Translations under genes and position numbers: made by a program | Shown here: piece by piece, positions 40,121-48,032 of the stretch | Numbering within the stretch: position 1 is the stretch's first letter | Layout: the number at the start of each line of letters is the position of its first letter | Origin: SZUA-430 sp044220975 | Lineage (GTDB): Bacteria > Pseudomonadota > Alphaproteobacteria > Micropepsales > Micropepsaceae | Assembly (NCBI GenBank): GCA_044220975.1 | Contig: JBGAPZ010000006.1 | Span: 1-64,000 of the forward strand | DNA: 64,000 nucleotides | Reading direction: 5' to 3' | Notes under the pieces: generated by a model | Databases searched by the model: none | The model's input: only the letters and a program-made list of their open reading frames with translations | What the model was told of the DNA's origin: nothing

Positions 40121-42349
40121 TCAGGCTTTCGGGTCTTCGGCGCTGTGGCGCGGACCGATCTTTAGCGACCAGGCGACCAGCATCCCAATCGTCAGCCAGA
40201 AGCCGATCGATCCGGTGAGCGCCAGTTCGAGGTGAAGGGCCTCGTTCAGCGTGTTGGCGGCCGGCTCTGCGCGGAAGGCTTCCGGAACTTCTTCAGCCGC
40301 CGATTGCGGGTTCAAGACATACAGGTAACGCCAGACATCGAGTTGGGTCGGCTCGGGCGCTGCGACCGGCGTTGCAGTGACGGGGTGTAACTCCTTCAGT
40401 GCGCCGGCGAATGTCAGTTGCTGAAATGCGGCGGCGCCGCCGAGCAAAGAAAGACCGACTGTGACCGCGAGCAACGGCCAGAGATCGTCGAGGGGCACGC
40501 GGCGAAGGATTAGCCAACCCGTTGCCGCCGCGACCACGCCACCCAAAGCAATCGCCCAGCGATAGACGGCGTCGAGATCCGTGACGAGGGCTGCGACCCA
40601 TGCCGCGATCATAAGGCCGCCGCCAAGCGCAATCGCGCCCCACCACTGCGGCAGGTTCGCGCCGGGCTTCAAATTCGGCAGCATGAACGCGAGGCCAAAC
40701 GCGGGAACGATCCACGCGCCGGCGACGACGAAGAGCACGCCGAGTACGCCGCCGATCACCGGCGCCATGCAGGTCAAAAGAATTCCGAGCAGTGCGAGGC
40801 CGGCGAATGTCGACAGATTGTCGTCAGGCTTGTTCTCGCCCCTCGACCAGACGAAGAACGCGGTGCCGACCATGATTGGCAACGTGATCCAACCCGGGAT
40901 CGCAAATCCTATTCCGCCTTTTGCGAGCCACACCACAAGCCAGGGAATGAATGCGAAGATCGGGTATGGCGCGTTTACGGCATGCGGGTCGAACATCAAC
41001 TGCCATAAGAACGGCAGCAGGCGCGAGAGCATGAGCATGAGCGCGGCGAGCAGCGAGGCGAACGCGATTGCACGCAGCGCGACCCAAGCCCGCATCGGCA
41101 CGCCCTTGGCGCCTTCGACCGAAGGGCCATCGCCGAACACACACATCGTCAGATAGACGCCGAGGACGACCGCGGCCGTGCTCCAGATCAGGAACAATAG
41201 GATCAGGTCCCACCAATACACGGGAAGTGGCTTAACGAGGTCGTCGCCAAAGGCGGCGGCAAGCAGTTCGCGGTTCAGCGCTCTGATTTCGCCGACCGGT
41301 GCGAGTTTGCCCGACCCCGCTTTGGCGAAGCCCGACTTTGCGGCAGCGAGGCAGCCGATGATGCGTCCGGCGCCGAACGTCGCGTTGATCGCGTCGCATT
41401 GTTCGCGCTGTTCGACGAGACGGGCGGTGGTCGCGGGGCTCAAGTCCAGCGGCTTGCCGTCAGCGGTGCTGCGGAAGCTCCCGGCGTCGTAGAGATCGTG
41501 CCGGGCAAGCAGAGCGTTCAGGCCGTCGGTTAAGCGGTGGATCCGTTCTTCGTCCGGCGCCGCGGCAAGTTGCGCCCGGCAGGTCGTGATCTGCAGTGCG
41601 TTGCTTTCGGGCGTTTTCGGATTGAACGTGCTCCACACCATCCGCGAAGCCGCACTGCCACCTTGCGGCTCACCGCTCGTTCCGCACTGCTCAAGGCCGG
41701 TGCGCACAAGCGTCTTGTTCAACGGTTCGACCAGCGCTTGAAAGACTTGTTGATCGGTGAGTTTCAGTTCGGTGAAGAACACGCGGTAGCGCACTGCGTC
41801 CGGCAGCAGGGCGACGAGCCGCATCTCGGGCGACTTCACGCACTCGGGGCACGGGTTCGGCATCGCCTTCAGTTCGTCGCGCATGAGCGTGAAGAGCGTG
41901 GCGGCTTGATCCGTTGCGATTACATCGGCGGGGCTCTCACGGTCGCGGCCCGCGATGTCGGCGGCAACACGGCGGATACCGTCGTAGTCGCCCACGACCG
42001 CACGCCCCAGATCTTCAAAGGCGGAGGCCGAAAGTTCGAACACAATGACGAGCGAAAGGGCCGCGATCAGCGTGCGACGCGTGCTTTGGCCGATCGTCAG
42101 TCGACCGTCGTCGATTGCTTCCCAGAGACGGTCGGCGAACCAAGCAATCGCGATGGAGACGACGAGACCGATTGCAACACCTGAGAGCTTTGCTGCAACG
42201 CCGCCGGCTTCCAAGAGATGCGTGAAGACGATGTAGAGGACGAAACCGCTTAGCACACCGAATACGCCACAGACGGCCATGATGACCGCCGCCTTCGAGT
42301 AGGGCGTCAACGCATCGAACGCGGCGGCTGGATTTGGAAGCATACGCAT
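40121..42349 (-). CDS. Large polytopic membrane protein of unknown function in the hut cluster
   Basis: A 742-residue protein with three hydrophobic helices in the first 115 residues and a soluble, probably periplasmic domain of about 260 residues. That domain has cysteine-containing motifs (NPCPECVKSPEMRLVAL, LEQCGTSGEPQGG, TTCRAQLAA, EQCDAINATFGAGRIIGC). About ten helices follow from residue 370 to the end (WWDLILLFLIWSTAAVVLG, FAFIPWLVVWLAKGGIGFAIPG, LALLGILLTCMAPVIGGV). No transporter or enzyme family is recognised. The CPxC (CPEC) suggests a metal- or redox-active centre, but that is speculation. It is the last gene of the hutU-hutH-hutG run, 45 bp after the VOC gene. Confidence 0.75.
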   Translation of the reverse strand: MRMLPNPAAAFDALTPYSKAAVIMAVCGVFGVLSGFVLYIVFTHLLEAGGVAAKLSGVAIGLVVSIAIAWFADRLWEAIDDGRLTIGQSTRRTLIAALSLVIVFELSASAFEDLGRAVVGDYDGIRRVAADIAGRDRESPADVIATDQAATLFTLMRDELKAMPNPCPECVKSPEMRLVALLPDAVRYRVFFTELKLTDQQVFQALVEPLNKTLVRTGLEQCGTSGEPQGGSAASRMVWSTFNPKTPESNALQITTCRAQLAAAPDEERIHRLTDGLNALLARHDLYDAGSFRSTADGKPLDLSPATTARLVEQREQCDAINATFGAGRIIGCLAAAKSGFAKAGSGKLAPVGEIRALNRELLAAAFGDDLVKPLPVYWWDLILLFLIWSTAAVVLGVYLTMCVFGDGPSVEGAKGVPMRAWVALRAIAFASLLAALMLMLSRLLPFLWQLMFDPHAVNAPYPIFAFIPWLVVWLAKGGIGFAIPGWITLPIMVGTAFFVWSRGENKPDDNLSTFAGLALLGILLTCMAPVIGGVLGVLFVVAGAWIVPAFGLAFMLPNLKPGANLPQWWGAIALGGGLMIAAWVAALVTDLDAVYRWAIALGGVVAAATGWLILRRVPLDDLWPLLAVTVGLSLLGGAAAFQQLTFAGALKELHPVTATPVAAPEPTQLDVWRYLYVLNPQSAAEEVPEAFRAEPAANTLNEALHLELALTGSIGFWLTIGMLVAWSLKIGPRHSAEDPKA

Positions 42350-42394
42350 GCGGTCGGCAGCGTAGCACGGCGCTGGCGCGGTGTCCCCGGGATG

Positions 42395-43174
42395 TCAGCG
42401 TGCGGGCTGGAGAACGAGCGTCGGCACGCCGAGCGTATTGTCTTTCACAGTGAACACGCGGGTGCCGGGTTTGCGGCCCGGCCGGATTTCGCTGACGCCG
42501 AAGGCCAGCGATTTCAGACGCGCGTTCGCTGCTTCAATGTCGGCGACACGCCAAGAGAGGCCCCAGAGTTTGTCCGGCGCGTCCGACGGTTCGTCGGCGA
42601 GGTTGTGCACAACCTCGATGATCAGGTCGCCGGCGCGAAAGAACATCAGCCGCGCGCCCCATTTCGGCTCAGTGCGGTCGAGGCGCATGTCGAGGCCGAG
42701 GCGCGCACCATAGAGCGCCGCCGCGCGGTTCGGATGCGTCGTGCGAATGACCACATGGTCGAGGCCGATGACGGCACCCTCGTCCACCGCGTTCGATTGG
42801 TGGAGCGAAACGCTGGTGACGTGGGTCAATGTGATCGGAACAACGCCGAACGTGGCCTGAACGTCGAGGTCGATATGGTGGCCCTCACGAAAACCACTTG
42901 CGTCCGTTTCCGCGAATGCAACTGGCGCGCCAGGCTTCAACGCACGTCGCTCGCAGGCGCGGTAGGCCTCATCAATATTTTCGACTGCAAAGGCAAGACC
43001 CGCGAGGCCCTCGCTGCCGTCTTCAGATGGCACAAGCTCGAGCGTCACATTGGCGAGGCGTACCGCGGCACCCTCCTCGCCTGCGCTCACTGCCAGGCCG
43101 AGCAAGCGTTCCATCGCAGCTGCGCCCGATGCGTCACGCGTTAGTAGCTTGATACTGTTTAGGCTCGCGATCAT
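42395..43174 (-). CDS. VOC (glyoxalase-like) family protein
   Basis: A 259-residue protein with two vicinal-oxygen-chelate modules: residues 1-105 (ASLNSIKLLTRDASGAAAMERLLGL..., VENIDEAYRACERRAL) and 130-255 (IGLDHVVIRTTHPNRAAALYGARLGL..., KWGARLMFFRAGDLIIEVVHN, WGLSWRVADIEAANARLKSL). Metal ligands His134 and Glu at about 188 are plausible. The family includes glyoxalase I, dioxygenases and binding proteins; the role is unknown. The ATG at 43174 has its Shine-Dalgarno (GAGGA) overlapping the upstream gene's stop. The position in the hut operon hints at a linked function. Confidence 0.85.
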   Translation of the reverse strand: MIASLNSIKLLTRDASGAAAMERLLGLAVSAGEEGAAVRLANVTLELVPSEDGSEGLAGLAFAVENIDEAYRACERRALKPGAPVAFAETDASGFREGHHIDLDVQATFGVVPITLTHVTSVSLHQSNAVDEGAVIGLDHVVIRTTHPNRAAALYGARLGLDMRLDRTEPKWGARLMFFRAGDLIIEVVHNLADEPSDAPDKLWGLSWRVADIEAANARLKSLAFGVSEIRPGRKPGTRVFTVKDNTLGVPTLVLQPAR

Positions 43175-43182
43175 CCGAATCC

Positions 43183-43497
43183 TCAACGGTCGTTGAACCT
43201 TAGAAGGAGCACCATACCGTCCGTCCGGCACTTCTTAAGTGCGGAGTTGTGACACCCTGACTCCAGACGCAGAACGGCTATGCTTATCAGCTCCTCTGTG
43301 CTCATCGCCTGGTACTTCTCAAAGTTTTCGTGCTCAGGATGGCAAGCGAACGAAAGGGTGTTCAAGTGGGTGCTGTCGTGCCTGGATAGACGGACATCCA
43401 AGGCGTGACCAAAAAATCTATCATTGCGTGTCGCATGAATGCGGCAATGCTCACCGTCTACAATCAGTTCGCGCTCGATCGTCGCGTGATCTGTCAT
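43183..43497 (-). CDS. Hypothetical 104-residue protein within the hut operon
   Basis: It fits exactly between hutG (9-nt gap) and the VOC gene (8-nt gap) on the same strand, which argues that it is real. The product starts MTDHATIERELIVDGEHCRIHATRND, is rich in His, and has no signal peptide or membrane helix. I recognise no family. Its DNA is visibly less GC-rich than its neighbours and uses codons rare elsewhere in the window (ATA, GTA, CTA, AGG). It may be a recent arrival inserted into the operon. Confidence 0.62.
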   Translation of the reverse strand: MTDHATIERELIVDGEHCRIHATRNDRFFGHALDVRLSRHDSTHLNTLSFACHPEHENFEKYQAMSTEELISIAVLRLESGCHNSALKKCRTDGMVLLLRFNDR

Positions 43498-43506
43498 GCA
43501 TCCACG

Positions 43507-44298
43507 CTATAGCGTCCCCACAGCTGCGGCGATCATGGCGCGGATCGCGGTGGCGACCTTCGTGGCTTTGTCGGCGCGGTACGTGAAGGGGGGGCCTTCG
43601 TCCATATAGATGGCTTGCGCCATCTCGAGTTGGATCGCGTTGATGCCTTTTTTCCGGTCGCCGTAGTGGCGGGTGATGTAGCCGCCTTTGAAGCGGCCGT
43701 TGAGGACGGCATTGAAGCCGGAGGCTTGCGCGGCGGCGAGCGTGGTGTCGGCGATGTCTTTGTCGCACGCCTTGCCGTCGAACGTGCCGAGGTTGAGGTC
43801 GGGTAAGCGGCCTTCGAACAATTCAGGTAGGACGCTCTCGATCGAGTGGGCGTCCCAAAGAATCACGGCGCCGTGGATTGCCTTGATGCGCGACAGTTCC
43901 TGCGCCAGCGCGTCGTGATAGGGCTGCCAGTACTTGCGGCGGTCGGCGATTTCCTCACCCGTTGGCGTTTCGCCGTCGCGATAGAGCGGCTCGCCCTTGA
44001 ACGTGTCGATCGGCACGAGCCCGGTTTTCTTTTGCCCGGCGTAGAGTTCTTGGTCGTCGGGCGGGCGGTTCAAGTCCACCACGTAGCGCGAGTGCGTCGC
44101 TTCGATGTGGCTTGCGCCCATCGCGTCGAGGAAGGCGTAGAGCTTCGGCACGTGCCAGTCGGTGTCGGGCAGGCTAAGCGCCGCCGGCGTCATGCGCGCT
44201 TCGATCTCAGGAGGCACGTAAGTGCCCGAGTGCGGGAAGCTGACGATGAGCGGCGCCTCACCGCGCGTCAGGTGGAAGATGGGCGGGGCTGCGGTCAT
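43507..44298 (-). CDS. hutG: N-formylglutamate deformylase
   Basis: A 263-residue amidohydrolase releasing formate from N-formyl-L-glutamate, the last step of the five-step Hut route. Family landmarks are APLIVSFPHSGTYVPPEIEARM (about 15-36), DTDWHVPKLYAF, YVVDLNRPPDDQELY, the metal-site region ILWDAHSIESVLPELFEGRLPDLNLGT (about 145-171), and NGRFKGGYITRHYG. This N-formylglutamate amidohydrolase is the non-arginase type, matching HutF rather than the arginase-like HutG. The start at 44298 overlaps the hutH stop as ATGA. Confidence 0.95.
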   Translation of the reverse strand: MTAAPPIFHLTRGEAPLIVSFPHSGTYVPPEIEARMTPAALSLPDTDWHVPKLYAFLDAMGASHIEATHSRYVVDLNRPPDDQELYAGQKKTGLVPIDTFKGEPLYRDGETPTGEEIADRRKYWQPYHDALAQELSRIKAIHGAVILWDAHSIESVLPELFEGRLPDLNLGTFDGKACDKDIADTTLAAAQASGFNAVLNGRFKGGYITRHYGDRKKGINAIQLEMAQAIYMDEGPPFTYRADKATKVATAIRAMIAAAVGTL

Positions 44299-45830
44299 GT
44301 GCCGGACGGCAAGTGGATGTGGCCGTCGACTGCGGCGCGATAGCGCCCAGAGTCGACGAGCGCGCGAGCGGCGGCGATGTCAGGCGCGAAGAAGCGGTCC
44401 TTGTCGTAGGGCGCCACTTTCTCGCGAATTGCCGCGAGTTCGGCTTCGAGCACCTTAGAGGATTTCAACGGGCGGCGGAACTCGATGCCTTGCGCGGCGG
44501 CCAGGAGTTCGATGCCGATGATACCGCTGGAGTTTGCGTGCATATCGGAGAGCCTTCGTGCAGCAAACGTTGCCATCGACACATGGTCTTCCTGGTTGGC
44601 GGATGTGGGCAGCGAGTCGACACTGGCCGGATGGGCGAGCGACTTGTTCTCGGAGGCGAGTGCCGCCGCCGTCACGTGCGCAATCATGAAACCGGAATTC
44701 AAGCCGCCGTCCTTCACGAGAAAACCGGGTAAGCCCGCCGTCAGGTTCTTGTCGATCAAGAGCGCAATGCGGCGCTCGGCGAGCGCGCCCACTTCTGCAA
44801 GCACAAGCGCCAAATGATCTGCCACGAGCGCCACGGGTTCGGCGTGGAAATTGCCGCCCGACAGGATGTCGCCCCTGTCGGCGAACACGAGCGGGTTGTC
44901 GCTGACCGCGTTCGCCTCGATCTCCAGCGTCGTTGCCGCGTGGCGCAGCGCGTCGAGGCAGGCGCCCATCACCTGCGGTTGGCAGCGGATGGAATATGGG
45001 TCTTGCACGCGGTCGTCGCCTTCCGCGTGGCTGTTCCTGATCTCGCTGCCCGACATAAGCGATCTCAAGGCCGCTGCTGCATCGATTTGGCCTTTGTGAC
45101 CACGGACCTCGTGAATGCGTGAATCGAACGGCGTGTCGCTACCCATGATGGCGTCGGTCGTCAGCGCGCCGGAGACGAGGGCTGCCGAGAAGATGTTTTC
45201 CGCCGCGAACAATCCCTGCAACGCGAGTGCCGTTGAGACTTGCGTCCCGTTGATGAGCGCCAAACCCTCCTTCGCTTCGAGCGTCAGCGGTTCGAGGCCG
45301 GCGCGTTGCAACGCGTCGGCGGCGTTCATTTCGTAGCCGCGGTATTTCACCTTGCCGACGCCGATCAGCGCGCAGGCGAGATGTGCGAGCGGCGCGAGAT
45401 CGCCCGAGGCGCCGACGGAGCCTTTCACCGGGATTTGCGGGAGCAAGTCGAAGTCGAGGAATTTCTTCAGGCGGTCGATCACGATCCAGCGGATGCCGGA
45501 GAAGCCGCGCGCGAGCCCGAGGATTTTAAGCGTCAGGATCAGGCGCACCGTCTTGTCGCCAAAGTTTTCGCCGGTGCCAGTAGCGTGGCTTAGGACCAAG
45601 TTGCGCTGAAGCTCGGTCAGCTTGTCTTTGGCGATGCGCTGGTTCGCGAGTTGGCCGAAGCCGGTATTGATGCCGTAGACGGGCTCGTCTTTGCCTAAAA
45701 TGTTCTCGACCACTTTGCGCGACGCATCGACGCCTGCGCGACAGGCGGGGTCGAGATCGAACGCCAGCTTTTCGCGGGCGATCTTGCGGAGTGTTGTGAG
45801 GTCGGCGTTGGCGGGGGAGAGTTTGATCAT
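44295..45830 (-). CDS. hutH: Histidine ammonia-lyase
   Basis: A 511-residue enzyme deaminating L-histidine to trans-urocanate. The Ala-Ser-Gly triad that cyclises into the MIO cofactor is at residues 141-143 inside GSVGASGDLAPLAH. Upstream NTGFGQLANQRI (55-66) supplies the active-site Tyr/Asn region; the QDPYSIRCQPQVMGA and SASVDSLPTSANQEDHVSM equivalents are present (with HPASVDSLPTSANQEDHV). Length is normal. The ATG at 45830 overlaps the hutU stop (ATGA); an 88-residue upstream extension would lie in hutU and is rejected. Cytoplasmic. Confidence 0.97.
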   Translation of the reverse strand: MIKLSPANADLTTLRKIAREKLAFDLDPACRAGVDASRKVVENILGKDEPVYGINTGFGQLANQRIAKDKLTELQRNLVLSHATGTGENFGDKTVRLILTLKILGLARGFSGIRWIVIDRLKKFLDFDLLPQIPVKGSVGASGDLAPLAHLACALIGVGKVKYRGYEMNAADALQRAGLEPLTLEAKEGLALINGTQVSTALALQGLFAAENIFSAALVSGALTTDAIMGSDTPFDSRIHEVRGHKGQIDAAAALRSLMSGSEIRNSHAEGDDRVQDPYSIRCQPQVMGACLDALRHAATTLEIEANAVSDNPLVFADRGDILSGGNFHAEPVALVADHLALVLAEVGALAERRIALLIDKNLTAGLPGFLVKDGGLNSGFMIAHVTAAALASENKSLAHPASVDSLPTSANQEDHVSMATFAARRLSDMHANSSGIIGIELLAAAQGIEFRRPLKSSKVLEAELAAIREKVAPYDKDRFFAPDIAAARALVDSGRYRAAVDGHIHLPSGT

Positions 45831-47497
45831 GCTTTCAGCATTGGGAGGTCGAGTTTGTTTTCTTTCGCGCAGGCAATCGCGTCTTCGTAGCCGGCGTCGG
45901 CGTGGCGCATGACGCCGGTCGCGGGATCGTTCCACAGGACGCGTTCGATGCGCTTGGCCGCTTCCTTTGTGCCATCGCAGACGACGACCATGCCGGCATG
46001 CTGCGAGAAGCCCATGCCAACGCCGCCGCCGTGATGGAGCGAGACCCAGGTGGCGCCACTGGCCGTGTTGAGCAGCGCATTCAGAAGCGGCCAATCGGAG
46101 ACGGCGTCGGTACCGTCCTTCATCGCTTCGGTTTCGCGGTTCGGGCTGGCGACCGAGCCGCTATCCAAATGGTCGCGACCGATGACGATGGGGGCTTTGA
46201 GTTCGCCGCTTGCTACCATTTCGTTGAACGCCAACCCTAAGCGGTGGCGGTCGCCGAGACCAACCCAACAGATGCGCGCGGGGAGGCCTTGGAACTTGAT
46301 GCGCTTGGCCGCCATGTCGAGCCAATTGTGAAGATGGCGGTCGTGCGGCATCAGCTCGCGCACCTTCGCGTCGGTTTTCGCGATGTCGCTCGGGTCGCCT
46401 GAGAGTGCGGCCCAACGGAATGGCCCGACGCCGCGACAGAACAGCGGGCGGATGTAAGCCGGCACGAAGCCTGGGAAATCGAACGCGTTCGTCACGCCCT
46501 CTTCCTTCGCGACTTGGCGGATGTTGTTGCCGTAGTCGAAGGTCGCGATACCGCGTTTGGAAAACGCGAGCATCGCTTCGACGTGTTCTTTGATCGAAGC
46601 GCGCGCGGCACGCTCGACGCCCTTCGGGTCGGTGCGAATGCGGTCTTCCCAGTCGGCGACGGTCCAACCCTTCGGGCAGTAGCCGTTCAGAACGTCGTGC
46701 GCCGAGGTCTGGTCGGTGACGAGGTCGGGCTGCAGGCCGCGCTTGACGAGTTCGGGATAGATGTCGGCTGCGTTGCCGAGCAGGCCGACGGAGAGCGGCT
46801 TTTTCTCGGCGCAAGACTTCTTGATCATCGCCAACGCCTCGTCGAGCGACGACGTCCAGGTGTCGAGATACTTCGTCTCGAGCCGCTTCTCGATGCGGCT
46901 TTGGCGGACTTCGACGGCAAGCACCGAGGCGCCGGCCATGGTGCCGGCCAACGTTTGCGCGCCGCCCATGCCGCCCAGGCCTGCGGTCAGTATCCATTTG
47001 CCGGCGAGATTGCCGCTGTGGTGCTTGCGGCCGGCTTCGACGAACGTTTCGTACGTGCCCTGAACGATGCCTTGGCTGCCGATGTAGATCCACGAGCCCG
47101 CGGTCATCTGGCCGTACATCATGAGCCCCTTGCGATCGAGCTCATTGAAGTGAGCCCAAGTGGCCCAATGCGGCACAAGGTTCGAGTTCGCTATCAGCAC
47201 GCGCGGCGCGTCGGCGTGCGTGCGAAAGACACCGACGGGCTTGCCCGACTGCACAAGCAGCGTTTGGTCTGCTTCAAGACGGCGTAGAGCGCTCACGATC
47301 GCATCGAACGACGCCCAGTCGCGAGCGGCGCGGCCGATACCGCCGTAAACCACGAGTTCGTCCGGGTTCTCGGCCACCTCTGGGTCGAGGTTGTTCATCA
47401 GCATGCGCAGGGGCGCTTCGGTGAGCCAACTCTTGGCGCTGATTTCGGTCCCGTGCGGGCTTCGCACGGCGCGGCTGTTCTTGCGGCGGTCGATCAT
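45827..47497 (-). CDS. hutU: Urocanate hydratase
   Basis: A 556-residue NAD-dependent enzyme hydrating urocanate to 4-imidazolone-5-propionate. It shows the conserved ELVVYGGIGRAARDW (47-61), LLVQSGKPVGVFRTH, MTAGSWIYIGSQGIVQGTYETF, the NAD site GLGGMGGAQ (about 180), YCPKGW with the active-site Cys near 275, and SLHHGGGVGMGFSQHAG with the catalytic region and RVLWNDPATGVMRHADAGYE. Length is normal. It is the promoter-proximal gene of the hut operon, with the 47498-48032 gap upstream. No hutC repressor gene lies in the window. Confidence 0.97.
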   Translation of the reverse strand: MIDRRKNSRAVRSPHGTEISAKSWLTEAPLRMLMNNLDPEVAENPDELVVYGGIGRAARDWASFDAIVSALRRLEADQTLLVQSGKPVGVFRTHADAPRVLIANSNLVPHWATWAHFNELDRKGLMMYGQMTAGSWIYIGSQGIVQGTYETFVEAGRKHHSGNLAGKWILTAGLGGMGGAQTLAGTMAGASVLAVEVRQSRIEKRLETKYLDTWTSSLDEALAMIKKSCAEKKPLSVGLLGNAADIYPELVKRGLQPDLVTDQTSAHDVLNGYCPKGWTVADWEDRIRTDPKGVERAARASIKEHVEAMLAFSKRGIATFDYGNNIRQVAKEEGVTNAFDFPGFVPAYIRPLFCRGVGPFRWAALSGDPSDIAKTDAKVRELMPHDRHLHNWLDMAAKRIKFQGLPARICWVGLGDRHRLGLAFNEMVASGELKAPIVIGRDHLDSGSVASPNRETEAMKDGTDAVSDWPLLNALLNTASGATWVSLHHGGGVGMGFSQHAGMVVVCDGTKEAAKRIERVLWNDPATGVMRHADAGYEDAIACAKENKLDLPMLKA

Positions 47498-48032
47498 GGG
47501 GCGTCCCTCAAGAGGCCGCAGTCATAGCGCAGGCCGGGGTGTGTCATCTGCGGTCAACTGTGGATGCGAACGGTTACACGCAAAGCGTTAGCCAAGGGAG
47601 CAGGACTCACCCGCAGTCGAAAACTGCACGGAGAGCGCGCACCGATTCACCCGTTAGTCCAACCGATGGTTGTCAAGATATATTACCGACCAATCGCGGG
47701 CGCCGCCGGTACGGTCGTCTTCCCCCGTCAGGCGAAGTCGGGGGCGCACCTGGAACCGCAACGACCGGCAAATTTCTTCAGGCCTGCCGCCAATCGTAGG
47801 GCCAGCGGCGCGCTCCTATCATGTCACCGAATGCTGATTGGCCCGCACGAGACAACTCAACCAGCAACTGTGTCTTCCTGCACTTGAACTGTGCTTATGA
47901 CGACACAGCAATAACCTAAACTCTGATTCGCGGGTGTTGTGGGCGGGTGATTCGCCTGATTCTTGTAGGCAATACGAACCGGTTGAGTATTGTTCGCCTA
48001 GAGGGTGGGCTCAAAAGCCAGTTGGGGGTTTC
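47498..48032. other. 535-bp divergent intergenic region between hutU and the beta-barrel fusion gene
   Basis: No supported gene. It must hold the hut operon promoter and that of the 48033 gene. Features visible by eye are a near-perfect palindrome at 47970-47992 and a pair of related words (AACTGTGTCTT / AACTGTGCTTA) about 20 bp apart around 47868-47898. I do not see a clear HutC-type operator. Confidence 0.5.
47970..47992. promoter_or_regulatory. 23-bp palindrome upstream of the beta-barrel fusion gene
   Basis: CAATAC (47970-47975) and GTATTG (47987-47992) flank AACCGGTT (47977-47984), itself a perfect palindrome, so almost the whole 23-bp element is symmetric. It lies 40 bp upstream of the GTG at 48033. 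A dimeric regulator site is the simplest reading; no regulator is adjacent. Confidence 0.45.
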
